A stretch of DNA of 60,000 nucleotides from Chrysomallon squamiferum (taxonomy: Eukaryota > Mollusca > Gastropoda > Neomphalida > Peltospiridae), in the NCBI GenBank assembly GCA_012295275.1, contig CM022665.1:36370933-36430932 (forward strand), given 5' to 3'. A model generated the notes under the pieces. The model was not told the origin of the DNA. It was given only the letters and a program-made list of their open reading frames with translations, and did not search any database. Each line of letters starts with the position of its first letter. The first letter of the stretch is position 1. Both the position numbers and the translations under genes were made by a program. Below, one piece after another: positions 12,257 through 24,119 of the stretch.

Positions 12257-12376
12257 AGTGTTGTAATGGTGTTTAAACAAACTGAGTATGTGGGACATCC
12301 TGACACACAAAGATCAGGTCAGACTGCCAGGTTTGGTTTTCTGAATGAGTCCAGCATGTTACACTGTTGATTCTCT

Positions 12377-12413
<37 letters not shown>

Positions 12414-13001
12414 CATTGTAAAATCTTCAACATATGACTGTTGTTTTTGTAGGTTTTTCTTTTCTTAACACTGTTTTGTTCATTTCATTTCCTTTTATTT
12501 TCTCTCTCTCTCTCACACACTCTCACTCTCTGTCTCTCTATCTCTCTCTCCCTCTCTGTGTGTGTATGTGAATGTGTGTATCTGTATGTCTATGTATTTG
12601 TATGTAGATATATGAGAGAATTATGCTCTTGATTTGTTACTACATTGTTAAGTTTCATCTTTGCTTTTACTTATAAAATGTTTAAAAATGTGCATTTTAC
12701 TTATTGTCTGCAATTTTTTTTTTTTTTATTATTTCTTATAGGTATTATACAGAAACATATACATATTTATTCTCAAAATATAAACTATATTCTTTATTAC
12801 TAAAGTGTACATAGACTGAAACTCATCAAGATGGCATGTTCTGTTTAAGCAAAGCCATATTCAAGTCATGCATATGCACTCGTGGGTAATCAAATGAACA
12901 GGTGCAACACACAAAAACTTTAATGTGATTCCAAGTTTGTTTTGACCCTCATCAAATTTAGCATTCCTTATGATATATTCAGCATGAATTTTTAATTATT
13001 G

Positions 13002-13032
<31 letters not shown>

Positions 13033-13746
13033 TTTATGTAGAAAAAAAAAAAATTCAATGCAAATATAAGTTTGATGTAACTTACATCAACTTTAGAAAA
13101 CACTGGAAATCCCAGTTGTGTTTACTACTCTTAGATCATAGATAACAATCAAAATTCGTATATGTATGTATGGTGTGCATGTGTGCATATGTGTATGTAT
13201 GTGTGTGTTTAAAATATGTGTTACACTGGAGTATGTTTCATAAAATGTAGGATATATTGTCTTTTTTTGAATATTTTTAAGAATCAAAAAAAAAATAAGA
13301 CGAAGAAAAATCCCCATAAAATCAGGGTTTTTAAAAAATTAGAAGAAAAATATTACAAATAACCTGTAGTGAAGCATAATTAAATCTACCTTTCAACCAG
13401 GGATGTTATCATGTATTAATTTAAACAGTAAATGCAAAAAAAAAAAATATTTACAATTTGGCAAATTCAGGGAATTTGTTTACTTTTTTAAAGTTAAGCT
13501 AGGTATATATGCACGTTTTCAAGGTAACTTGTCAGATCAGAGTTCTGTATGTTGCAGGTAATAAAGATTTTTTTGGAAACATCTTTGAAATCAGATAAAA
13601 GGAATGCTGAAAAGAATCAAGATAGCGTTTCATCTGGTGCAGTGTTACTTCAACCATAATTTAAACAATAAAAAATAAAAATAAAAATACATCTGTAAAA
13701 TAGAAACAAAACAACAACAAGGAGTTATTTTCTGTATAGATATTGT

Positions 13747-13777
<31 letters not shown>

Positions 13778-14198
13778 GTTTTAGTTGGTGTTGGGAACTT
13801 TTTAATGGCATTTTCTATACAGATATTGTTGTTTTTGAATTACTTAAGGAGATGTCATTGCAGTTTTAGTGGTATTTTGTCTTTTTTATGTATTTATTAT
13901 GATCTAATATACAAAATATAATAAATATTTTTGTTACAGTATGGTGTTAAACATTTAACAATTTCTAACCATTCAATGATGCAGACCTAACAGATGAAAC
14001 TTTTCACCAAAGTTTGAGTCTTTTTTTTTTCTTTCTTTCTTTTTTTTTTTCTTCTTCTTCTTCTTATTATTTTAGATTAGATATATCAGTCTAACATATC
14101 AGTGTATATAACACGTGAGAATTTTTATTTTACAGTCACAATACCTTTTAGTTATACAAGAAAAAGAGGGAATATATATACATACACTTAAATACATG

Positions 14199-14232
<34 letters not shown>

Positions 14233-15142
14233 AACTGCCCACCTATGATATACAGTACTTTAAAAAGAACAAAAAACAGATAAGATTAAAGATATTTTAA
14301 TCAAAGTTTTATTAGAAAGACATTCAGACTGCAGACTGTATTAGATATCCACACTTGTAAAATGAGATTCATTTTGTAACCAAACATGCCTCCCACATGT
14401 GAAAATTTGTATTCACACTGCTGTGTGTAAATTTTGTCTTTGTGAGATATGCTTATTAATCTTGTAAAGTTTTAAAAAACACTCCCTCAAATAAATAATA
14501 TTAACCTTTCAAAGTCTTCAAATTAACATAAGTTTGACAAGCATTTTCTGTAGTTGTGACATCAAGAAGAGTGACTTTTTGTTAAAAGTTGTTTATTTTT
14601 CCTCTTTTTTCCTTGAGGCTGTATAAGTAATAGATTAAATTTTCAATTATTTAGCTTGAAGGTCTCTTTTACAAAGTTGTATGAGATGAAAATGATAATG
14701 TTATTGATTATAAAAACATTATTTAACTTTGTTTTCCATGTTGATTTCTGATAACAATAATGATGACAGTGAATAATAATAATAACTTAAATAATAACAA
14801 TGTTGATAATAATGGCAATGGCAACAATAACAATAATAATATAAAAGAACAATAATAATAATACTAGTAATAATAATAGCAACAAAAATGATAAATAAAA
14901 ACAAAATAATATTAATAATAAAATAAAAAGTATTTGTAACAATAAAAATGTTTTGAAACATAATTTAAACCAAAATACTGTCAAATACATCCGTCAATTA
15001 ATATCAAAGGTATTTTTGCTTTTTGTTTATTTTTGATTAGTTTATTTATTTAATTTTTGTGTAATATTTTTATCATATCAATTTAATGCAGATTTATGTG
15101 TAATTCTTTTTCTTTCTTATTTTTTTCTTCTTTTCTTTCCAG
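12257..15142. other. gephyrin intron, gene-free
   Basis: Contains poly-T runs (about 12380-12410, 13010-13035 and 13750-13778), a CT/TG patch (12500-12560), an (AC)n run (about 14203-14231) and an AAT/AAC-rich stretch (14755-14905). No exon is apparent. It ends at the gephyrin acceptor with a polypyrimidine tract. Confidence 0.7.
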
Positions 15143-15311
15143 AAAGCCTACAACATTTGCTACTGTGGATGTTAAAGGTAAAAAGAAACTGTTCTTTGGT
15201 TTACCGGGGAATCCAGTATCTGCCATTGTCACTTGTAACTTGTACGTGATTCCAGCAGTGTGGAAAATGTCTGGCAGCAGCAGAACAAGAAGGACTGTTT
15301 TGAAAGCCAGA
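15143..15311 (+). CDS. GPHN: gephyrin, penultimate coding exon (partial gene)
   Basis: Gephyrin is a fusion of MogA-like and MoeA-like domains that inserts molybdenum into molybdopterin and, in animals, scaffolds glycine and GABA-A receptors at synapses. This exon encodes part of the E (MoeA-like) domain: [15 protein letters not shown], then [19 protein letters not shown], then VIPAVWKM and a linker ending [11 protein letters not shown] is the signature of the MoeA family molybdopterin-binding region. The exon follows CTTTCTTTCCAG, starts with the last base of a split codon and ends on a codon boundary before GTGAGT. The linker [14 protein letters not shown] diverges from the vertebrate counterpart, but its position is the same. 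Earlier exons are not in the window or were not found. Confidence 0.95.
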
Positions 15312-15932
15312 GTGAGTAAACCAAATACTAACAGAATACAAATAACTTATAAATAATTCATAAAATCCACAAAACCAAGACAGTTGCTTGCTTTTAAAAA
15401 CTTTACTAATGTTGATGTATTTTTGCAGAACACAAATTTACTACCAGGACTAAATTTATAAGTCTATGTTGTTGTTAAACTCTTCAAATGGACACAATGT
15501 TTAAATTGTTTGCTACTTCTAGAGTTAATCACTACTTTAAAATCAGTAGAAATTTTCTAAAAAGATTCTTAATTTTAAACTCTTGAAAGGTGAGTATATA
15601 TAAATAAAATTCATGTTCACTAACATTTTTTTTTCTTTTTATAAGCAATTATATAATTATTACAAGCAGCAATATTGCATGGAGGCTGCCGTTTTCTTTT
15701 GTAATTCATGCACTCTTGAAATCTTTTTTTACATGGAAATGTATTTGTTAATGTTAATTTTATCTTGCATTTTTACTTTCATTATCAATAAGTAACTCAT
15801 TGCTCTGTATATTCTACTGTTTGAATCTCTATGTCCATATTTCATTATCAGTAAATAAATCATTTAGAAACTTGCTGTACGCATGTTAACAAATAAGTCT
15901 TTGTTTTATTAATATTTAAATTATTTTAACAG
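15312..15932. other. GPHN: gephyrin last intron
   Basis: GT-AG intron of 621 nt, in phase 0, from GTGAGT to TTTTAACAG. AT-rich with no feature of its own. Confidence 0.93.
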
Positions 15933-16163
15933 GTTAGTCAAGACTTGAGACTGGATCCCAGACCCGAATACCACCGAGCTGTCCTAACATGGAACAGTGA
16001 AGATGGTATCCCAGAAGCCATCAGTACAGGAAATCAGATCAGTAGCCGTCTGCTGAGTATGAGATCTTGTAATGCTTTGCTGATGTTGCCACCACGATGT
16101 GAGGAGAAGACACAGGTGAAGAAAGGCGATGTCATCAATGCCCTTGTTATTGGAGCTCTGTAA
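15933..16163 (+). CDS. GPHN: gephyrin, terminal coding exon
   Basis: This exon joins the previous one in phase 0 (KAR then VSQDLRLDPRPEYHRA) and runs for 76 codons to a TAA at 16161-16163. It encodes the C-terminal domain IV of the MoeA-like half. LDPRPEYHR, STGNQISSRLLSMRS, ALLMLPP and KKGDVINALVIG follow the order and spacing of animal gephyrins, and the end at -VIGAL matches the family's usual C-terminus (-VIGRL in vertebrates). This region completes the dimeric E domain to which receptor loops bind. There is no frameshift or truncation, so the gene looks intact as far as it is visible. Confidence 0.95.
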   Translation, partial: VSQDLRLDPRPEYHRAVLTWNSEDGIPEAISTGNQISSRLLSMRSCNALLMLPPRCEEKTQVKKGDVINALVIGAL

Positions 16164-16228
16164 TAAAGTGTGCACACGTTAATGTGTTGTGTGCATAATC
16201 ACATCACTTTTTAAGCATTTTTAGAATT

Positions 16229-16234
16229 AATAAA
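16229..16234 (+). terminator. candidate gephyrin polyadenylation signal
   Basis: AATAAA lies 66 bp after the stop codon. Another AATAAA overlaps the stop itself (16163-16168), and an AAATAAAC lies near 16419. Which of these is used cannot be told from sequence. Confidence 0.45.
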
Positions 16235-16423
16235 AGAATAAAAAGGCAATGAACTGATAAGCAAGGACAAAGTATTATAAAACCTTTTTAATATGCAGTA
16301 TATACTGTGTTGTATATTCAGAAGAAAAGATCATAATTATGTCTTCTTATGTTGTGTGGTGGGTACATATATTCAGGAGAAAAATATTGTCTGTTCTAAG
16401 ATAAAATTATAATGTAAAAATAA

Positions 16424-16428
<5 letters not shown>

Positions 16429-16464
<36 letters not shown>
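16429..16464. repeat. (GT)n microsatellite
   Basis: About 18 GT dinucleotides in the 3' flank of gephyrin. Confidence 0.97.
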
Positions 16465-16465
<1 letters not shown>

Positions 16466-17537
16466 TGTAAAGTAGAACATTCCAGAACTCTACATGCAAG
16501 GATATTTTAAGGATATTTTCACAGTAGAATCTTAATTTTTCAAACAAGAACCTTTTTGTGGTTGCTGATATTGTAAAATGTGGTTACTGAATCTTCATTC
16601 AAAAAGTGAATGCAGTGAGTCAGTACATTTTCTCAAAATCCTTAGCCGCTGTGTAATCCTACTATTGTGCCTGTTTTCATATACATTTATTATGTTACAT
16701 GTATATTATATATACCAAGTTTTTACTTTTTAATAATACATTTTATATACTTTACATTTTAACATTTACAGATGTATGTAACTTAAAGATAATAATTTGT
16801 ACGTGATATTTTAATGTCACTAATGGTTGCAGAGTGAGTTTCTTTACTTCTGTTATTACATATGTTTTAAATTGTTGTATAAATATTTGACAATCATTTA
16901 CATTCGAGGACCACTTATCTATCAAACTAGGGTAGTTTTGTAGTTTTTATAAACTTTTATAGATTTTTCGTCATTTAGTATTTCTTTAAGAAATAAATAT
17001 ATATGTGTGTGTATGGTTTTGTTGTGTTCTGTTTTGTTCTTTATTTATTTATCCATTTATTTATTTTATTTATTCTTTCTTTCATTCATTCATTCATTTG
17101 GTTTATATATATAATTTCCACATAGACTAATTCTTTCATTTTATTCCCATTAAATTGTTATTTTGTATTAGTCCTTTGAACAGTTAAAATACCTGTCAAC
17201 GTTTCTTTTAAACCATTTAGGTACATGCTGGTGTAATTTAAAATTTAATCAACTATTTTTTTTTTTTTTTTAAATAATTTTTAAAAAGAAGGAACAATAT
17301 CACATTTGATTAGATCTAAGCTTTTGATCATTAATTAATTATTCTATTAAACTTTGAACACTGTCACTTCAGAATGACACAATTTTAATGTTTCTAAGAA
17401 ATGTACGAAACAGTAGCCTAGAAATCGCTTACATGTGCAGAAACATGTATATATATATATAAAACAAGGAATTATATAATTTTCTATATGATTATTAATT
17501 CTGTACTGATCCATTCAGTTTTAAAATGTCTTATTTA
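16465..17537. other. gene-free interval after gephyrin
   Basis: AT-rich with T runs and ATTT/TTCA short repeats at 17041-17100. Part may be gephyrin 3' UTR. No coding signal seen. Confidence 0.6.
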
Positions 17538-17703
17538 TTAATGATTGAGGAAAAGACACCGACAGTTAACATTTGCACAACTGGGAATATCGGTTTTCTT
17601 TCTAAATGTTTGTTGTTCCGAGTAGTTCACTGGAAATGAAATGGCTTTTGACGCAACTGGTTGCAAAATCGGTTCTTCATTTGGGTTGTTTCTCGATCCA
17701 GCC
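17538..17703 (-). CDS. small hypothetical ORF in a G+C-raised, CpG-containing patch
   Basis: I do not recognise this product. From an ATG at 17703 the frame encodes 55 residues starting MAGSRNNPNEEPILQPVA, with three cysteines near the end, and stops with TAA at 17538. Immediately upstream on the same strand is sequence unlike its neighbours, with several CpGs and a GGGGCGG box near 17820, which is promoter-like. On the + strand a 39-codon frame (MAFDATGCKIG onward) overlaps, so the strand is uncertain. It could be a first exon, a short peptide gene, a non-coding element or chance. Confidence 0.2.
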
Positions 17704-17834
17704 ATGACAAGTGCTTCACTGATCACGGGAAGGTTCGTATATGAGACCCCTTTCTGCTAATCAAAACCGAGCATCCTATCGGGTTGCGGCCATGCATTTT
17801 TCTACGTGGTCTTTAACCGCCCCAGTATGACAGA

Positions 17835-18290
17835 CAACGTTTTTAATGGTGTTTGATTCATTAAATTTATTACTCGTTTTTAATGTTATTTCAGATGATT
17901 TTTTAATGGATTTTTGTTTTTTTGTTTTTTTTTCCATGGCAAACTGTTATTGCTATTAATGTTATTTCAAAGATTTATAAATTGTTGCTTTTTAATGGTA
18001 TTTTGGAGAGTTTGGATTATAAATCTATTATTGTTGTTTATAATGGCATTTCCGAGGATTTAATTTTTTTATTTATTACTCTTACTTTTATTGGTATTTC
18101 AAAGAGTTTGATTTTAAATTTATTATTATTGCCTTTAATGGTATTCCCGAGGGTTTGATTTTTACATTTATTACTCTGGATTTTAACTGGTATTTAAACA
18201 TTTATTACTGCCGTTTTTAATGGTATTTCAGAGTGTTTGATTTTGAATTTTATTGTTGTTTTTAATCGTATTTCAGAATGTCTTGTAGCA
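17835..18290. repeat. degenerate ~48-bp minisatellite (TTTAATGGTATTTC unit)
   Basis: TTTAATGGTATTTC followed by a GAGTTTGATTTTAAAT-like stretch recurs at about 17845, 17882, 17958, 17993, 18042, 18090, 18137, 18186, 18219 and 18263. Steps are mostly 47-49 bp, with shortened copies of 33-37 bp. The interrupted pattern indicates an old array. Confidence 0.8.
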
Positions 18291-20130
18291 ACCTATAAAC
18301 ATCGGTGTCAGGAACTTTAAGGTCTGTTTAGTAACATAAGGACGTTCAGCTTTAGACCAGTACATCTGGCTTTTCACACAAACCATACGACCAAAATCTC
18401 TGGACCTCTTCCAGTAAGCACCGTCTTCCATTCATCTGTGTTTCCTGTCGATTTATATTTCCAGTGTTCTTAAAGCTTGTTTGGAAGGTTTCAGTTGAGT
18501 GGCAGTCCTCTTGAATAAAAAAGAAAGCAAAAAAGAAGAGAATATCCTCATCCATCAACGCGAATTCCAGTTTAGACATTTGCTTATTTTCCCTGCACCT
18601 ATACACGTTACATCTGATTGGCATCCATTGCAAGCGATCGCTGAGCAAAACTCTAATTAGTTTTGAGTTTCAGGTTGCCACTTTCCAACATGGTTCATTC
18701 ATAGTTTCATTCACAGATTTTTAGATACAGAACTCTTCAGGTGAAGTATGCTGGTCCAGGTCACCCTAAGTTATTTAATAATATAAATTAATTTTTATTA
18801 GATCCTTTGACAATATTACACAAGATTTTATTTTAATGCCGACATTTTGAAAGAACTGAACCTTGAAATGGCAGAAAATTAATTCAATAACTGACGATTT
18901 TACTTCAGGAAATAACTAATCTAGCCATTAAACATTATATTACTAAAACATTTGCGGTGTTCAGAAGATATATATATATTTTTTTTAAACTGATTACTTA
19001 TTTACCTAGCTGGAAATTCGGAGATAAATCAGGCCTTTTCCCTATGTTATGCCAAGATTCAAAAAGCATAACGTCACTAATAAAACTGAATTTAGATAAC
19101 CAAATATGTCTTAAAATAGTCATTACTGGAAAACGATCTTGTTACATTTTCCTTTTTGTGTAATCCTTTATTGGCGATTTGGTTTATTCTCTTAAACTTT
19201 AAATCAGTGTAGATTTCAGTAAATGTTTCTGTTATGTAACAGTTTAGCTTTGTTTTAAAAAGGTACTTCCAAACTTTTTTTTTTTTTTATTATTTTTTTT
19301 TTTTTTTTTTTTTTTTATTTATTCAACGAGCCCAGTTCTGCCCAGAGAAAAGTCAACAACATCGCCAAGACGAAACGAGATTTTAGACTTTCATTCATTA
19401 ATTTCATTCATCTTTAAGAAAGCAAAAGAAACACCTCAGTGTGTTAGTGCAGAGACGGGTCCAGTGTTTCAAAAAATGAAGGGGCATTATCGTGATGGAT
19501 ATTACTTTCAACATGAAATTAATTTCGTTATAGCGAAAAGCAAAAGAAATGAAAACTTCACGGAGAGGAAAACAAACCAATAAAAACAGCCAACAATAAC
19601 AACAACAAAAACAACAACAGCAATAATAATGATAATAATAACAAACAGAGAGACTGCACTCCACCTATATCTAACTACGGCTGCAATATGCTAAAGTATC
19701 TCATTTGTCTTACCCATCAATCGTCATCTAGTCAAATTTCAATTACGTGCCAGCCACAAGTGTGTTGTTTAAATTCACAACACCCACACTATACGCAGAA
19801 TAAACAGGAAACACAATGTTTTATCATCAGATTCTCTCTCTATTTTTAATATATGTGTATATACATGAAACGTAAGAAAGGTTTGTATTAATGTGTATTT
19901 CAGTTTGTAGATGTAACATGGACCATAATGTTATTCTGAAAACAACTCCGTTCTGTGAATGACGAATTTCAGACTGAAACGTAAACAAGAAACACGTAAG
20001 TGGAACATATCACTGCTCCGTGGCAACCTAGTAACAGTTTATTTTTCATTTTCTTGATAACCCGTTATAGAGCTACATTATTAATAAATAAATATACACT
20101 GACGTTTTAGATGCATATATTTTTCGATAC
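18291..20130. other. gene-free interval
   Basis: A - strand frame at 18648-18352 reads smoothly in its second half (TSFKNTGNINRQETQMNG), but there are no splice sites and no family match. Poly-T runs lie near 19277-19318. Nothing else is supported. Confidence 0.5.
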
Positions 20131-20138
20131 CTTAAACC

Positions 20139-20141
20139 ATA

Positions 20142-20180
<39 letters not shown>

Positions 20181-20275
20181 ATATAATATAATATAATATA
20201 ATAAAAATAAAATAAAATATAATATAATGAAATAAATTAAAATAAAATAAAATAAATAAAATGTACAATAAAAAT
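20139..20275. repeat. (AAAT)n / (AATAT)n low-complexity block
   Basis: Clean AAAT repeats to about 20180, then drifting ATAATAT and AAAAT units. Confidence 0.93.
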
Positions 20276-20366
20276 TTGTTGAGTAATGTATGTTTTGATT
20301 ATGTGAACGACAAATACATCCTGTTTAACTGATACCGCAATATTTATTTAGTTATTTATATGTTTG

Positions 20367-20384
<18 letters not shown>

Positions 20385-20400
<16 letters not shown>

Positions 20401-20556
20401 TTTATCTACTTCACTTACTTACGTCTTCTTCCCACTCAGAAACCGTAAGTAAATGTTTTATCAAAAAGTCTAAAAACTCGAACAATTTTTAGCTAAACGA
20501 TTTTCTTAAACCAAGTATTCATCATCTTTTAATTTCTTCTTCTTCTTCTTCTTCTT

Positions 20557-20616
<60 letters not shown>

Positions 20617-20640
20617 GTTATTGTTATTATTAGTAGTAAT
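20385..20640. repeat. compound (ATT)n and (TTC)n(TTA)n trinucleotide repeats
   Basis: (ATT)n at about 20371-20402. A separate run of TTC (about 20533-20586) passes directly into TTA (to about 20630) and then decays into GTA/GCA-type triplets. A compound triplet tract of this kind suggests step-wise mutation of one seed. Confidence 0.93.
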
Positions 20641-20759
20641 AATAGTAGTAGCAGTAGCAGTGGTAGACGTAACAGTAGTCGTAGTAGTACTGTTGTTGTT
20701 ATTGGTGCTGCTGCTGCTGTTCTTCTTTTCTTCTTCATGTTATTGTTAATGTTGTCGCG

Positions 20760-22250
20760 GTTATTATTATTATTACTGTATCTCTTTTTTCAACTTTTTT
20801 GCTGAACATCATTATCATCATCATCATCATCTCATCATTTCTCATTTTTAATGAACAATCTTTAATCTACTTTGACGTTTATTTCAGCCATCTACAAACT
20901 GTTATCGTGAGACCGTCATCATTAACGCCAATCCAATTATCAGCAAACTTCTGGCAAATTTGCAAATTCGTCTACTCGACTGTTAAACAATACACTACCT
21001 GTTTCTCTGTTTTACAATGAATAAAAAAAATTAAATTAAAAAAACACATTTACACTCCAAAAAAACCAAAACCAAAAAAAATTAAAAATTAAAAAATAAA
21101 AAACACCGAAGAAGAAGAAAAAGAAAAGAAAAAAAAAATCCCAACAACCGAGCCGAGTAATTATCTGCAAGTTATTTGCCAAAAACATCTAAGACGAAGC
21201 AACTAAACAAATTACTGTCTTTATTGAGTTTTGATTGGGTGATCTACTAACGAAGCCATTGCCCCCGAGTTAAAGGTCTGTTTCGCAGACTAATGCTTCC
21301 CTTGTTCTCGTTTAGCGACTATTAAGAAATACCAAGCACTAGGCGAATCTATTACTGAAGTACATAGTTTGCGTCAGTGACAATCTCGCCTGTAGTTTGG
21401 GTCTTGATTTACTTGCACCTTTCAGGTTTTTTTGGTAGCGAAGACGGTCACACGCAGATGAAGGCGAAGGAGTTTTCTGTGGAGTTAATGTTTTCAGCAC
21501 CTGGTACTGCTGTTTTGTATGTCTCCGTCGTATAACACTAATTACCGATTGAACAGAGTAAAACGCGTGTGGAAGATACATCGATATGCAGACGTTTTTG
21601 TTTACAAACATAAATTCGTACCTAGATATTCACATATATGGATACACCACACGTACACACACATACATATACATACACATGCAATAGCAAAATAAACACA
21701 TAGCAAACATACACACATACATACATATTGATATATATGCAACCATATATACACACACTCGCATTTCCATTATACACATGACGCTATGTACATGTATAAT
21801 ATATTTAGAATAATTATGAAATATCTAAATAAATTAATAAATAAAACGGTGTTTCTTTTTTCTTTTTTTTTTTTTTTTTTTGAAAATAAACGAAATAAAA
21901 AAAAGTGTTGCTCATTTTTATTAATTAAAAGAAAAAAGTAAAAACTAAACAGAAAAAAAAAAAAAAAAAAAAAACAACATGCACAAACAAAGAAAATAAT
22001 AAAAGAAAATAAAAACGATTCAGAATAATTCAGTGTCAGATACAGACCCACATTTTAAAGTTCTCAGGATATTAATATAATGTAATTAAACAGTGACCCA
22101 TCAACACATACAAAACAACACGACCAAAAGAAAACTTCACAGTCAGCAACATCTATTTCATGCACTAACAGTCTTTCTAATTTTACCTGTCAAAAGGCAT
22201 TTATCCAACTGAAAATAATTTATGTAATAATATTAGTCAATACGGTTACT
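20760..22250. other. gene-free interval with one less AT-rich island
   Basis: About 21230-21560 has balanced composition and few repeats (for example GTTTCGCAGACTAATGCTTC), unlike the A-rich flanks. A - strand frame here is basic and Ser/Pro-rich (TPQKTPSPSSACDRLRYQK) but has no start context or splice sites that I can defend. The rest is A-rich or CATA-rich sequence. Confidence 0.4.
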
Positions 22251-22456
22251 AAAAGCGATGGATGAAGAGAATGATTTTAACAAATATTAGAGAAGTTATC
22301 TTAGGTGGAGAAAATGTATTTGTTGAGCAATGCTGTTTATAAGTAAAACCATAAAACAGCGACATGCAAAGAACCAAAAACCAAAAACAAACAAAAACAA
22401 ACAAAGAAACAAACAAAGACACATACAGACACGCACACACATATAAATACATATGG

Positions 22457-22487
<31 letters not shown>

Positions 22488-22492
22488 TGTGT
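22457..22492. repeat. (GC)n-(GT)n compound microsatellite
   Basis: Seven or so GC/CG steps followed by GT repeats. Alternating purine-pyrimidine of this type can adopt Z-DNA, which is a general property and is not shown here. Confidence 0.95.
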
Positions 22493-22929
22493 TCACGAAT
22501 ACACATTTATTTTATTTTATAGTAAGTAGACGACTGCATTTCGGATAAGGTATTTTAAATCAGTTAATTTTGTTTATTTATTTGTAATTCAGGATGTTCG
22601 AAACGTCAGAAATAGAGAGAAAATAATATATTTATGAAAAAAAAATAGTTTTCAGATTATATGGTCAATACGATTCCTTTAAACCTTTAGTAACCTCTAC
22701 AGAGTTTCCGTATCAGTTCTGACGTTTGAAAATCACCATTCTGACAGAAATTCACTCTTTCCCTTCGATTTCGAACACCCTTAGTATGAAGAAGTCGTTT
22801 TGCGTGCTACAGTTTCAGAGTAGCTGTTAATTTATTATTTTCTTAAAGAAATACGAAGCCAATATTTATAAGAAAAGTCAAATTTGTTTTAATATATTAC
22901 TTTAGATAGGTGTCGAAATAATACCTAGA

Positions 22930-23350
22930 GCTAAACGGAACATTTATTGCTTTTTAATAAAGGTGTAATTTAATTAGTTTCTTTCTGAAAGAAAAGGAGA
23001 TGCTGCAAGGCTCAGTAACTGTCTTGGAAAAGTCATAATAATATCAAGTTTTCCCAAACGATCACGAGCGTACGAAAACAATGAGAAACAGCCGTGCGTG
23101 AACAACTCGAGTTCAGTGGACGCGTGCGCCGCGAAACCACGCTTCATGCTGAAAGCTGGCACTTTTCTCGCACAGTAAATATTTACAAATAGAACTGTAA
23201 AAACCATTCCTCGTCGTTGTTTCCCACTGAAAACACCGCTAAACAGAACGAGACGGGAGAAGAGCGGATCAGCCGGCTGGCGAGCGACGGGTCCGATTTG
23301 GGCTGTTATCGTTAATGTCGTTAATGTTGTTACAGATGCGGTCGAGTCGT
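22930..23350. promoter_or_regulatory. CpG-bearing high-complexity island, possible regulatory element
   Basis: From about 23040 to 23350 the sequence is repeat-free and carries many CpGs (for example GGACGCGTGCGCCGCGAAAC), in contrast to the AT-rich surroundings. A 77-codon - strand frame spans 23207-22974, but I find no family or splice structure. A promoter, enhancer or non-coding exon is possible. The evidence is compositional only. Confidence 0.3.
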
Positions 23351-23463
23351 CTAAATCATTCCCATGAAAGTTTGATCTGTGAAGCGATTGCAGACACCTT
23401 GAGACAAATTATTTAATAACTCTAGTAAGGACATGATAGCTGAGCGATTTTATATTGTACCAA

Positions 23464-23630
23464 GCTTGAATGTATAAAAATCTTATATCGTACCAGGAAA
23501 GACATGCTTGAATGTTTAAAAATCTTATATCGTACCACGAAAGACATGCTTGAATGTATAAAACTCTTATATCGTACCACGAAAGACATGCTTGGAATTA
23601 TAGCAATCTTAGATCATTGCTAAATGACAT
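23464..23630. repeat. 42-bp tandem repeat, 3-4 copies
   Basis: GCTTGAATGTATAAAAATCT begins copies at 23464, 23506, 23548 and 23590, exactly 42 bp apart. The first three are near-identical, with CGTACCACGAAAGACAT at the end of each unit. A decayed copy precedes it at about 23425. Confidence 0.93.
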
Positions 23631-23969
23631 TTTTTCTGATTGAAATGATATTTTAATTTTGTAAATGTTCAGCAGTAAGAGATTTGTGCAACAATTTCAA
23701 TCAGCAGTTTAATTTTACCTTCCCCGAGGACATTTAAGTTGTTATTGTAAATGAACTCACCTCATTTGAGCTTTCTGTCTCACTGCTCAGTTTATGATGA
23801 CCTACCTCTTCAGTAAATAAATTCATTCTCCTTGTTTTTTCTTAATTATTGGATTTTTGTTTTTAATTCAATTTTTTTTTTATTCGTCAGAAATCATTTG
23901 CTAGCAAATTCTTTTTTGTTTGTTTCTTTTAGATTATTTCATTCTTTTCTTCGTCTTCTTCTTCTTCAT

Positions 23970-24090
23970 CTTCTGATTATTGTTGTTGTTGTTGTTGTTG
24001 TTATTATTATCATCATCATCATCATCATCATCAGTATTTTATTTTTTATTATTATTTTTTACTTTTATTTATTTATTTATTTATTTATTG
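23970..24090. repeat. TTG/TTA/TCA triplet and ATTT repeats
   Basis: A series of short trinucleotide runs (TTC, TTG, ATT, ATC) followed by (TTTA)n at about 24065-24088. Confidence 0.9.
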
Positions 24091-24119
24091 AATTTTTGCT
24101 ATCAAATGGAATATAATCT

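Noticed and set aside
11290-12306. Long - strand frames with 16-residue periodicity (LKPMCYQLTQ type)
   Set aside because: Produced by a 48-bp minisatellite whose unit is a multiple of three; no signal peptide, splice sites or flanking coding sequence.
18352-18648. 98-codon - strand frame
   Set aside because: Contains a stretch of Phe from a homopolymer, no splice sites and no recognisable domain; possible old element but not supportable.
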